Origin: Eimeria necatrix
Lineage: Eukaryota > Apicomplexa > Conoidasida > Eucoccidiorida > Eimeriidae
Length of the DNA stretch: 17,023 bases
Reading direction: 5' to 3'
NCBI RefSeq assembly: GCF_000499385.1
Contig: NW_013654629.1
Span: 1 to 17,023 of the forward strand
Below the pieces are notes generated by a model. The model was given only the letters and a program-made list of their open reading frames with translations. It was not told the origin of the DNA and made no database searches. Below, one piece after another: positions 8,430 to 16,923 of this stretch. Numbering within the stretch: the stretch's first letter is position 1; each line of letters opens with the position of its first letter. A program made the translations under genes and the position numbers.

Positions 8430-11148
8430 TAACATCATCTCACGACCTGCAGCAAGGAAGGATTGCTGGTGAAGTTTTGACTGAGTTTGCTGCACACAGC
8501 CTGTGTCGGGAGCCTTTGGTCCTCTATATGCGCGACCGTCGTAGCTCACAATCTGAAGACTATCAACTCTAGCATTTACAGCTCTGTCGTGCACTGGCAC
8601 GAATATCAGAAAAACTGCGGTTCCCGTGCAACTGAGTCAAGGCAGCTGACAATGATGTTGCATAGCTGTGTTTCGCCTATATCCCAGCTTCTTCAGCGTG
8701 CCAGTGCCTTTGATGAACCTTGAGGAGTGGCCATACGATCCGCGGCACGTTAATGTTATTCTCTAGGTTTCACTCTTGTTTGGTGATGGCGTTCCCGTTC
8801 GAGAATTTGATTTTCCTTTACTGTTTGTAGCTTAAGTGTTTTCTGGTCAGTCTGAGAAGAACAAGGACTGGAAGGATCATGGAACACAATGATAGCGAGC
8901 GCGCCCCCCATGAAGGCATTATTTTGCCGTAAGTGCAAATGTTGACCGGCGAACTGCACTTTGCATCATTGTCGTCTTCATCCTGTTTTGAGGTTATGTG
9001 GTTTCAAGTAACTCGTAGCTCTCACCGCCTACCAGAATGCATGAGGCCAATGAAAATGTGTGAGTTGTTCGGTGGCAAAATGCTGTCTATGCTCTTGCTC
9101 TCGGCCTTCGCGCAATCTGTGTTCAATTACGGGCTATGCATACAGTCAAAATGTGCTCCCGCAGCCCTTGTTTTGTCATGCTAGTCTCCAAAAATACCAA
9201 AACATTTTGCTTTTCACTCTCCAGCACCTCAGAGTTTCAGCACTTCCGACTTGAATGGGGTAGAGTGCACAAGTGTAGATAAAGCTTTTATTCCAGATCT
9301 GAAAAAACCTCCCGAACCCCACCTGATAGCAAGCAGATTTGAAAAAAAAGGTTGAAATTTAGAGAATCACGATGCAACGTCCAACAAAGCAGCTTCGGGG
9401 AGGAAAGTCGTTGCCAATCTTACAATCTACTTGGGGTAGCAAAACATCACTCATTCTTCTTTGATCATGGGAGCACTGCTGCTTGATGACAAGAGGTGCC
9501 GCAGAGAACCCCCCTAACGCAGGAAACGATCGCATGCATCGTCAAGTACGTTTTCCAGGCTTATCGAATTGCTTTACCTCTAACAAAGCCGCTGTTTCCC
9601 AAGTCTTCTCTTCCAGCGCCGTGCAATACTCAGCATGATTTTTCCCTGTTGGCAAACCATTGATGCAAGGAATAAGCAAATACACACTGAATGAAGCGTC
9701 GCGTTGACCAGAAAAAAATTTATTCTTGTTGGAAGTAGGGCACTCGAATAACGAAAAGGCCGGAACCATCTTCGTTTTTATGTTCTAATCCACGAAAGTG
9801 CCGAAAATGCCACATACTATCTACTCCGGGTCAAGTTGAATAGGAAGAGCTGTTGTGTTCCAGACTGCTGCCTGCTACGCTCGAGTGCTATTTGGGTTAA
9901 CTTCTTGTCAGTATGCAACACGGATCTCGCAAATAAGGCAGACTGTTTTTTCTCACCGCCTGTAGCATAGGCCGGCGAACTGCAATGAACTCTCCGCCTT
10001 TTTGAGCTCAGAAAAAATCTGTAATTGTTTCAGTTCACGTTGGTAAATTGGCACATGTCTGGCCCTCTAGGTGTCAAAGCGCGTTCTGCTATGTGAATAA
10101 GTTCTACAGCTGGGCTCACCATCTAAATGACGGACTCAGCCCGCAGCGAGCACATACGCTCCCTTCCTCAAAACCTGGCTAAAACTTTGACTCAACAGCC
10201 ATTGCTTATCAGATGAAATTGTCTGGAAGGCATACTATTAGATGCTCGTTTCCCACTTACGCGCTGGTTGTTGGACCAGTTTGTAGTCATTCACCCGTAC
10301 CGTGGATGCAGCGGAGTCTCCCCTAAAGAACGTTGCATGCCAAATTCTCGGAAAACAAGCGTCTATGCTTAAGCTTCCTTCTCTTCTAGAAAAGCTCTCA
10401 TTTGAATTTTACATTTGGGATAAAGCTGTAGGAAATCTAAACGGCAGGCTGTGGATGAAAGTGCTTCGCTTTCTCTAGCGTAAGATGCGTACGAACTGAC
10501 GGCAGTACACGAATAAAGCGTACACCAGTTTATACACCAGTTTTACTGTAACTCGGATTCACATCGAAAAGCGATCCACTACAGCGACGGTCATTTTGAG
10601 CCCTTGTAAGCATAGTGAGCAAAAGGAGTGCAAGCATAAACGAGAAACGTGGATTTTGCCTATCAAGCAAACCCAGTGAAAACAGTAAGGCGCTCGGGAT
10701 GCCATTTACATGAAAGTAGTCCGCATGCCTGATTAATGACGCGAGCCACCATCTCCTTCTGCGTAGCAAAAGAGCTTCCGGCAGTATTAGTTACTCATAG
10801 ATAGACATATCTGCACTGAAATGGCTCCGAATCTAGTTCATTAGTTTTACTTGTCTCTAGGTTCAGTGTAAAACAGATTCGGGCCGGTGCATAAGCCTTG
10901 CACTTTGCTTTCGGAATTACGCACCGCCTGATTTGTCTCTTATCTGGCAATTCACATTTTTTCCATTCTATTTGCGTCCTTCACGATTTGCGTGGTACTT
11001 TGCACTCTCGACATACAAAAATTGTGCAAAGCTTTTTGCATCTAAAAGGGTCCTGCCACCACGAGTTTGTTACTGTGCATGTCACAGACGCATGCAGTCG
11101 CTAACCAGGAGCCCAAGCAGCTCAGTGATGTCTGAAGAAAATAGTCTT
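8430..11148. other. Stretch without a supported gene
   Basis: Only frames of 60-84 codons occur here, on both strands, with no recognisable product. The interval holds three of the GCATGC sites (9532, 10335, 10723) and a short A8 run at 9343-9350. No RNA gene, transposon terminus or extended repeat was found by eye. Confidence 0.4.
10521..10544. repeat. 12-bp tandem duplication
   Basis: The unit TACACCAGTTTA at 10521-10532 is followed directly by TACACCAGTTTT at 10533-10544, with one mismatch in the last base. It is isolated and probably a slippage event. Confidence 0.8.
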
Positions 11149-11640
11149 TCACTCAGAACGCGCAAATGATTCAACACGAAATGGAGCGGGCTCTGATGTT
11201 TCGTACAGTCTTATGACGCCACCGCCAGCCTTTTTGTAACGTTTGCATCGCCTGGCGTGAAACTCAGCGTTTTGCAACACCGGTACATTGCCTGCAAATG
11301 CAGGACTAGTGCAAAAAAAGCTCAGAATCTCAATGTAAATGGGTATGAGAAAAGAAACGTACGCGCTTAATGACAATTCCAGCAATCGATCTTGAAGCCA
11401 GTTTCCCAAACATTAACCAAATCTTTTCCTTGGCTCTATGCGCTTGCCGAATAGTTTTCTTAAGCCTTTAAATGGTTTGTTTTCGCTCTTTTGCTGGAGC
11501 CAAGTGGATTGAGCAGTCCCTAAGGCGCTCTCTATCCGTGTCAATAGGCTGTTGACATCCTTCACACCGCAGTGTTTCCAAGCATAAAAAATGATTGCTT
11601 CGGAAGGGCTAACTACATTTTCTTTCAACAGCTCAGGCTG
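11149..11640 (-). CDS. Hypothetical minus-strand frame interrupted by one stop
   Basis: Reading from 11640 down, one frame is open to TAA 11415-11413 and then continues in the same frame to a stop at 11151-11149, about 163 codons in all with one internal stop. There is no ATG near the 5' end, so if it is coding this would be an exon or a remnant. The first part is charged with a basic C-terminal segment (K-R-I-E-P-R-K-R). The part after the stop has a hydrophobic run compatible with one membrane segment, then a Lys/Arg-rich tail. The product is unrecognised. Confidence 0.14.
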
Positions 11641-12633
11641 TTATCACAAGGCAAGCTCACACTACACTGGACGTTGAATCATCTATCTTGGGACGAAACA
11701 TCATCACAAGTGCAAGATGAAGACAACAGCTGATGGCTGTCTGTTACGCACCCCCTGCATTTGTAAATAAGAGATTATAACACCAAAAAATGGATTAGTT
11801 CTGATCGCATTCACTTGTTAGGGAAACAGAAAAAATTGGAAACTACGATTTTAGCAGCCAGATCTTTCGTACCAGCTGGACCGCGAAATAACCCCAACAA
11901 GCATTTAGTAGCGAACAACACAATATCACTAACAAAATGCGTTGCACAGGCTATTTGCAGAAAGTTCGCAAGCAATACATACAAGCTGAGCATGTACATT
12001 GAGGCATCAGTTATTATTTACTGCATCCAAGAAATGACTAGCTCGTAGAAGCTGAGGAGAGATCATGATTTGCCCTAGCACTCAGCTTTATATTCCCTAA
12101 GCACGAGTAAAAAGACAGTGTTGATTGATTCACCCCCAGTGAAAGAATTATCCGGTGTTTAGGCAATATTTTGGTTCAGTATCTCTAGCTTGAAAATAAA
12201 CGTATCAAATGGACACCACGTCCATCACGCCTGACACGAGCGTACTCTGCTATCTTTGTATTCTAGATACGAACACGATATAAATGTATTACCTCGGCCA
12301 ATAAAAAGGTGCAGAGTGCGATAATAAGGTTTTTGCATGTACAGGTAGCTATTCGCCTGAAGTGCGACTGTGTAGATAGATATTTGGTGGCACACATGCT
12401 CTCTTTCTCAATTCGATTAGGGGTGGCTTTAGAAAACAATTCAAAGACTAAGGAACCTTATAGCGGATTCCCTCCAAAATAAAAGGTAATGCAGTGCAAA
12501 AATATGCTAGGCTTACAATCTTCGTAAAGGCAGCAAACATTTCGCTGGCTATGCATAGTCTTGCGGAGATTACAGTTCCATTATAACAATTGTTCGGATA
12601 ACTTCAAGCTATGGAACAGTGGCAGTCTACCTT
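11641..12633. other. Stretch without a supported gene
   Basis: This interval is relatively A+T-rich. One plus-strand frame (11815-12048, 77 codons, no ATG at its start) and its minus-strand counterpart (11999-11811) are of chance length. No repeat, RNA gene or regulatory element is recognised. Confidence 0.35.
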
Positions 12634-12909
12634 TCAGTCATGCCGATCTGGTTTTCCTCTGCACGCACTGACTGCATGCTCGTAAAGGTACCTAGAGACA
12701 CCTTTTGTATACGGCCTACTGCTTCCCTTCTTTTTCGTTGATACAAGTATCGCGTTGCTCCTAAGCGGAATGCCGAAAGTTTCCTTCGCACCAACGTTTA
12801 CTTCAGTGTCACTTGAAACGGGTAGTTGGCCTCTGATCCTTCTGTCGCCAATATTAATTAATATTTCATTTGCTTCAAGCAGACGCACAATCTGCTTCTC
12901 ACAGTTGGC
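12634..12909 (-). CDS. Hypothetical minus-strand exon-like frame
   Basis: This is an open frame of about 91 codons with no ATG start. It ends at TGA 12636-12634. Purines occupy roughly two-thirds of first codon positions, one of the stronger coding-like biases in the window. The upstream limit is an in-frame TAG that sits in ATTAG|G, which would also serve as a splice acceptor. The product is hydrophilic, with an Ile/Leu-rich first third and a Lys-rich cluster near residues 59-61. It has no domain I can name and may be an internal exon or a remnant. Confidence 0.2.
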   Translation of the reverse strand, partial: ANCEKQIVRLLEANEILINIGDRRIRGQLPVSSDTEVNVGAKETFGIPLRSNAILVSTKKKGSSRPYTKGVSRYLYEHAVSACRGKPDRHD

Positions 12910-13401
12910 CTAATGCATCCTTACATTGATGGATCGCAATCACTCGCCTGTAATTCGTGGCGCTCAAAGCAAAGCTATCCAAATTGCGAATGACCAGAGG
13001 ATGTGCTGAAGAAGAAGCGAGCGCATCAGCAACGTGCTAGGCTGTGATGAATCAACCTTCTCCAGTAATCCAATATATATTGTAAAGAAACTGCTCGACA
13101 CGGAGAAGCCACGATGCCGCTTATGTGAAATTTCCTTGGCTCACGTTGCGATCTTTTCTACAATATGTACAGCCATATTCTGTGCATTTAATTCAAGTGA
13201 TATAGTTGCGCACCATTCTGGTATGCACGTATAAAAAATCCCCTTGAAATTTTACTAATGTCGAGAGAGCCGACACAGCTGACACGGAGGGAAGCAGCAT
13301 TTTTGTTACTTATCCCCAAGCGCTCTCCAGATGAGGCTATTCACAACGGAGCAGAGTAGATGACCACCCCACGTAGGCCTTTGTTCAACAAGCAGACTAC
13401 G

Positions 13402-13698
13402 TCAGCTGTGGAGGCTTATCAGAGGAGCATCCGCTAAGAAATTCTCCGTGTGCACCACCAAAGATAAACATGCTTCAAGCCACAAGACAGTAAATGCCAG
13501 CGGCAATGTGAAACTACGATACACCGCATTCATCCATTCACTCTCACGATCACGTTTGCTTCTACGAAACGGTACTGACAGCATCACAGTATCAAAGCAA
13601 CAAAGTGCCAGGAATATGTAAAAAAGGGAAGCGTAGTAACCAGCAAGTAGAAAAGTGCATACGGCCAGCCCAAGTAATCCTAAGGCCTCCGTTAAACC
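13402..13698 (-). CDS. Hypothetical membrane-protein segment
   Basis: A minus-strand frame of 98 codons ends at TGA 13404-13402; the first ATG is residue 39 (13584-13582). Residues about 5-35 are strongly hydrophobic (Leu/Ala/Phe/Tyr/Cys) and could form one long or two short membrane spans. Residues 45-55 are a basic loop (R-R-S-K-R-D-R). Residues about 63-82 form a second hydrophobic span. This alternation of hydrophobic and charged segments looks like a membrane protein rather than random translation. The frame upstream begins beside CTTAG|GA and ATGAG|GT, either of which could be a splice acceptor, so this may be a last exon. I cannot assign a family. Confidence 0.28.
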   Translation of the reverse strand, partial: GLTEALGLLGLAVCTFLLAGYYASLFYIFLALCCFDTVMLSVPFRRSKRDRESEWMNAVYRSFTLPLAFTVLWLEACLSLVVHTENFLADAPLISLHS

Positions 13699-13882
13699 TC
13701 ATTGGTTGTCTTGCCTGCAGGGTTCCGCGTGAGGCATGAGATTCGTCGCCCTGGGTCCAATCATGGCATGTATCTATCTATGAAAACTGCGCGTTGTGCC
13801 GTTTTATTTCAGAACACGTTTGTATAGACTAACTCTCTGATCATCCTAATGCTCTGATCCAACAGCCTGCGTGCACGGACAT

Positions 13883-14101
13883 TCACACACCAGCATCTCT
13901 CGCAGCATCAGGCGCTCCGTCGCTAACCAGCACTCTTAAATGCAGCAGACCTTCATCTAAAACTTCTGTACAGAAACAAATACTGCTACTCTGCCAAAGC
14001 TGCGGGATGCATTGATGCTGCGTGACCATATAAGCCTCAATGTGTGGATGCATCATTTTGCGTTTCTCTTCGTAAGAATGTTCACATTCCTGTGACGGCA
14101 C
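13883..14101 (-). CDS. Hypothetical exon-like frame
   Basis: This is a minus-strand open frame of 72 codons ending at TGA 13885-13883. A CACAG|G acceptor-like site would start an exon at 14089, and CTG|GTGTGT would end it at 13891. The phase left by that donor fits either acceptor before the 13402-13698 membrane frame. The product is mostly hydrophilic, rich in His, Glu and Cys in its first half and acidic in its last third. The product is unrecognised. Confidence 0.17.
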   Translation of the reverse strand: MPSQECEHSYEEKRKMMHPHIEAYMVTQHQCIPQLWQSSSICFCTEVLDEGLLHLRVLVSDGAPDAARDAGV

Positions 14102-14514
14102 CCATTATTTTGGAGTCAACGTCGTTTCGCCTCCATCAGTTACTGTTCGTCCGTAAGACAGTGCGAGCCTTCGCCTAAAACAGTGTTTCATTTTGACACT
14201 ATGTGTTAACACACTATTTTTCATTACGCAAATGCCTGCAAGTAAATGGAGAGTGCATTTTGTATACGAAACCCCAAGGGACTGCATCTGTGAGCATCCC
14301 TGCAGCATCGCCTTCTCATTCTTATTCTAGCCACGTTTTCGAGGCTCGTCAAACTTCCGGTAACACTGAAGATCCTCTGCTCTCTGCCTGCCTCATGATA
14401 CGTGTTTCGCGCTTTCCTAGAAAGAGCGTCGTGATTGAATCATATGTCCCGTTCCCCACTTTTTGAACTCCTTTTCGCTAGACTTTCTCCGCACTGCTTT
14501 TAGCTTTGCCGTCA
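14102..14514. other. No supported gene
   Basis: Overlapping open frames on opposite strands (14203-14466 plus, 87 codons; 14308-14105 minus, 67 codons) are of chance size and have no recognisable product. Nothing else is visible. Confidence 0.3.
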
Positions 14515-14871
14515 TTGGGGCGGAAAACTCTTGGCGGACCGCGTCACAGTGGCTACCTCATGCACGTGAATACGTAGAATGCTTCTTTTTTTGCCCCATA
14601 TGTTCTTTGCATTCGAGTTTTCCGCCCATCGCGCGACAAAAATATAAAAGCGCTTCTCCACGTTGAGGCGCTGAGTTCGTAAATTGATATGACAGTATAT
14701 CATCAATCGCAGAATAAATAATATCACTAGAGCACAATCGTTTCGACGTTGCGTCATTGCTGGTCTACATTGTGAAAGAGAGCTAAATTTTTCAGCCTCT
14801 TGAAGGTTCGGTGTGAACCTGAGTGCTGAACGCTCATAAGCAATAACTGCAGCTCGAATATTTTCATTTAT
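14515..14871 (-). CDS. Hypothetical frame spanning repeat copy 1
   Basis: A minus-strand frame is open for 119 codons from 14871 to the TGA at 14514-14512. The whole 81-bp repeat copy 1 is read through as 27 codons. The first ATG is at 14757-14755, within the repeat. After the repeat there is a hydrophobic segment (about residues 46-59), then Lys/Arg-rich sequence. The same frame in repeat copy 2 is open from 15021 to 14890. No family is recognised. An ATG-initiated product would be 81 residues. Confidence 0.2.
14739..14819. repeat. 81-bp direct repeat, copy 1
   Basis: Identical over 81 bases to 14913-14993, in the same orientation, with a 93-bp spacer (period 174). An additional shared AGCAC lies just before both copies, displaced by a 4-base difference. 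The right end holds a short hairpin (GGTTC-GGTGT-GAACC). Both 81 and 174 are multiples of three, so the duplication keeps a minus-strand reading frame. Confidence 0.99.
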
Positions 14872-14912
14872 CTACATCTCAGCCAGCTATTTAGGCTTAC
14901 TGACACCAAGCA

Positions 14913-14993
14913 CGTTTCGACGTTGCGTCATTGCTGGTCTACATTGTGAAAGAGAGCTAAATTTTTCAGCCTCTTGAAGGTTCGGTGTGAACC
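14913..14993. repeat. 81-bp direct repeat, copy 2
   Basis: An exact copy of 14739-14819. On the minus strand it is the upstream copy. There it sits in a 44-codon open frame (15021-14890) that starts after CTCTAG|G, a possible splice acceptor with a pyrimidine-rich approach. The sequence after the shared 81 bases is unrelated to that after copy 1. Confidence 0.99.
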
Positions 14994-15060
14994 ACATAGT
15001 AGTCACCCATAAACCCACGGCCTAGAGTTATCACAAGGAGACCTACAAGAAGTATTCCTA

Positions 15061-15294
15061 AGTATTCTTGCACTCATCAACAGGTTTTCGAATGCATGTA
15101 GAAGAAGCAGGCTCAGCAAAACAAACTGGAGCGCGCCTTCAATCGTTTGGAAGGCCCAGGAAACGGTCTCGCGGTATTGTGTCTTTAAGATGTTGCGGCG
15201 TGTTCACATTCAAAAAGGGCAGCATCAAGGTGCACTCTCTTGCAAAAACCTTTAAATATATTCGTTGTTAATACACTTTCGGGTAAATGTTGGT
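15061..15294 (-). other. Short minus-strand open segments of unclear status
   Basis: In the same minus-strand frame as 15514-15295 there are two further open stretches, 15240-15142 (33 codons) and 15138-15061 (26 codons), separated by TGA. Stops are frequent on either side. Plus-strand frames overlap here (15062-15271 and 15256-15489). They may be coding remnants or chance. Confidence 0.12.
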
Positions 15295-15514
15295 TCAGCT
15301 ATCTCTGATATCCGCCTGAGGTACACAGCGGAGCAGAAAGCTACCGCAAGCCGCATATCGCACACTCGTCAGCAAGTCCTCCTGCGGCACATTCACTCTG
15401 CCGTACGCCAGGATGTGCAGCAGTGCTGTTTTTTCTACTTGGGCGGAGCCCAGCAATCCGTTGACGTGCTATTCACATGCCTCTTCTGAGACCACCTTCA
15501 GCATATCCACCTGC
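15295..15514 (-). CDS. Candidate 3' exon with an in-frame TAG
   Basis: An acceptor-like CCACCCAG|G ends at 15515. From 15514 the frame reads 14 codons to TAG 15471-15469, then continues open in the same frame for 57 more codons to TGA 15297-15295. Codon-position bias fits coding: G is favoured at first and third positions (about 37%, 35%) over second (20%), and T is concentrated at second positions. The phase at 15514 matches the GTGAGT donor at 15638, and that splice would move the reading into this frame. The in-frame TAG means the gene ends there, is broken, or the model is wrong. The product is unrecognised. Confidence 0.2.
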
Positions 15515-15638
15515 CTGGGTGGATTTGCGCTACAGATTTGGCCATAACTAGCCTCCGTACCTAAGACATACTCCGCAGCTACTCCGGTTCAGTGTACATC
15601 TCTTTGCAACGCGTTCATCTGCAAATATGCACACTCAC

Positions 15639-15945
15639 CGTCTCATTAACACTCTCCATTTACCAATGTGAATATACGCAGACTTTCTTTGCGCTGATCT
15701 ACAAAAAGCACGGCAGCCTTGGAAAGGGCCGCGGTTTGAGCAAATTAGGTCATCATTACACCAGTACACCCCATAGTTATTTTTGCGTATGCTGGTCTGT
15801 ATGCCCCTTTCTGTACATGGCGCGGCAACATGCTCACGCTGCAAGACTCCAGGGGCGTCAACCATTCTCAACAGCCTTGCATGGGTCTCGTCAAGTATCT
15901 TGTTCGTTCCTCTACTGCCACCTGCTTCTCCTTTCCAGTCTTCAA
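15639..15945 (-). CDS. Candidate internal exon containing the 100-bp repeat
   Basis: This is a minus-strand open stretch of about 101 codons. It is bounded by ATGAG|TT at 15945 (after a T-rich run) and by CG|GTGAGT at 15639. The first in-frame stop is the TGA created inside that donor. First codon positions of the first 46 codons are about 76% purine, with G at 48%. The early part is hydrophilic and charged (Glu/Lys/Asp/Arg). The latter half has several Cys and aromatic residues. It contains the 100-bp repeat copy, read here as 33 codons. Incoming phase matches the exon-like frame ending at 16153. The product is unrecognised; coding status is plausible but unproven. Confidence 0.28.
15806..15905. 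repeat. 100-bp direct repeat, internal copy
   Basis: Identical over 100 bases to 16924-17023, in the same orientation, with an offset of 1118. It lies within the candidate exon 15639-15945. On the plus strand it holds an ATG in the context ACATGG at 15817. Confidence 0.99.
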
Positions 15946-16152
15946 CTCATTCGTGCAAAAACAGACGCCCGTCTCCCCAAAACGCCGAACACATCTGTTC
16001 ACACGCGGCTCCCTTTACGCACGTCGCCTAAAGTGCTCTCCCACGTCTCACTCAACACCTCATGCGCACCAAAACCACGTTAACCCTCGGCACGCTCCAT
16101 TCATACCTACTGCCCACAAATTCACCTACTGCGTACGAATTCACACACTCAC

Positions 16153-16239
16153 CAGGCCACCAGCTACCGACACAAAGATACGCAAACAACCGTCGCGCAG
16201 ACCTAGAGTCAGTACGGCGAACCTTCCGCAGCGCTTCAA
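16153..16239 (-). CDS. Candidate short exon
   Basis: A minus-strand frame is open from just after an in-frame TGA to CCTG|GTGAGT at 16153/16152, an excellent donor match. A possible acceptor is GTGAG|TT before 16239. It encodes 28 codons plus part-codons, Arg-rich then Trp/Leu-rich. Its outgoing phase fits the acceptor at 15945, giving a 207-nt intron. Incoming phase requires an upstream exon ending after one base of a codon, and no strong donor for that was found. The product is unrecognised. Confidence 0.18.
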
Positions 16240-16309
16240 CTCACACTAAAGACGTCAGCAATACGCCATTTCACAGCGTCTGCATTCTCACTGGCGTTTT
16301 CATGCATCA

Positions 16310-16471
16310 AAGCAACTCTGGAGCATCGGCACGGCACACTCTAAAAACGCATTGCTGGTCTGTATCAACAGCCAGCTTGAACAACACCACAAACATTTCG
16401 TTACATTTTGGGAGTCCAGCACAGCGTACACGGAATTGCTCTTCTGTCGGGCCGCCTCCATTGTCATCAAC
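16310..16471 (-). CDS. Candidate exon-like frame
   Basis: A minus-strand frame of about 54 codons follows TTTGCTGCAG|G at 16472/16471, the best-looking acceptor in the window, and ends at TGA 16309-16307. G occupies about 44% of first codon positions against 22% of second and third. The product is acidic to neutral with a Gly-rich turn, then alternating hydrophobic and charged residues with four Cys. The upstream candidate exon leaves a different phase, so if joined to it the exon must instead start at 16455 (GGAG|GC) or 16443 (ACAG|AA). No good donor is visible before the TGA. The product is unrecognised. Confidence 0.26.
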
Positions 16472-16656
16472 CTGCAGCAAAGCAATTTCACTACAACGAT
16501 ACAAAACGTGGTTGACACATCAGATCGATTGCTCAACCGCGCGCACCAGCTTAGAAAAAAAAAACCAGCCAGTCGCCAACACTTTCAAAAAAAATGCACG
16601 TCACATGACCCGCACACGTTGTTCCTGTCGGAGCCCTTACACTCCATGAAACTCAC

Positions 16657-16730
16657 CTCCTGTGACGCCGTCAGGCAAATCACTCAGACAACAGTCTGTT
16701 CTAACGTCCAAACGTATTTGCTCAATCCAA
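16657..16730 (-). CDS. Candidate short exon between strong splice-site matches
   Basis: A 74-base minus-strand segment lies between CCTGCAG| (ending 16731, after a T-rich approach) and GGAG|GTGAGT (16657/16656). Only one of its three frames is open. Phase 2 on entry fits the GTGAGC donor at 16793, where a frame open from about 16940 ends TTTG|GTGAGC with its first in-frame stop inside that donor; the intron would be 63 nt. The encoded 24 residues are mixed hydrophobic and acidic. The product is unrecognised. Confidence 0.22.
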
Positions 16731-16923
16731 CTGCAGGACGTCCAAGCACAAAACGACAACGCTCACTTAGTGTGCTCGACTGCGACGGCTCACCAAAGCT
16801 CTTCAAAGTCACAAGGTGCAAAACGTTCCTTCCTTCTACTACAGATTCCGACTAAATCTCTAGGGGAGCAGAAAATTTTCGCACGCTCTAAATATAACAG
16901 AAAACTCTCCATCATACCCTGCA

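Larger units (their letters stand above)
15590..16860. other. Strand-asymmetric, C-rich/G-poor domain
   Basis: On the plus strand C clearly outnumbers G. Sampled 60-base lines from 15901 on give C 16-26 and G 6-13, and T is as low as 5 per 60. The bias leaves all three plus-strand frames nearly free of stops: 15592-16083, 15830-16249, 16062-16649 and 16250-16855 are open and overlap one another. That mutual overlap is why I do not call them genes. Confidence 0.85.

Noticed and set aside
8945..9982. 13-base match CCGGCGAACTGCA at 8946 and 9973
   Set aside because: A few 13-mer matches are expected by chance at this length, and the flanks do not align.
3951..10800. Weak similarity of 3951-3995 to 10763-10815 (AAAAGAGCTT and GGCA-TATTA blocks)
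   Set aside because: Only short blocks match, with no clear extension. It could be an ancient repeat, but I cannot support it by eye.
14806..14819. tRNA-like B box (GGTTCGGTG) in the 81-bp repeat
   Set aside because: No A box at the right distance and no acceptor stem or cloverleaf. The motif is a short hairpin only.
15592..16855. Four long overlapping plus-strand open frames (up to 195 codons)
   Set aside because: They overlap in all three frames within a T- and G-poor stretch that removes stop codons, and none shows better codon-position bias than the minus strand. I treat them as composition artefacts.
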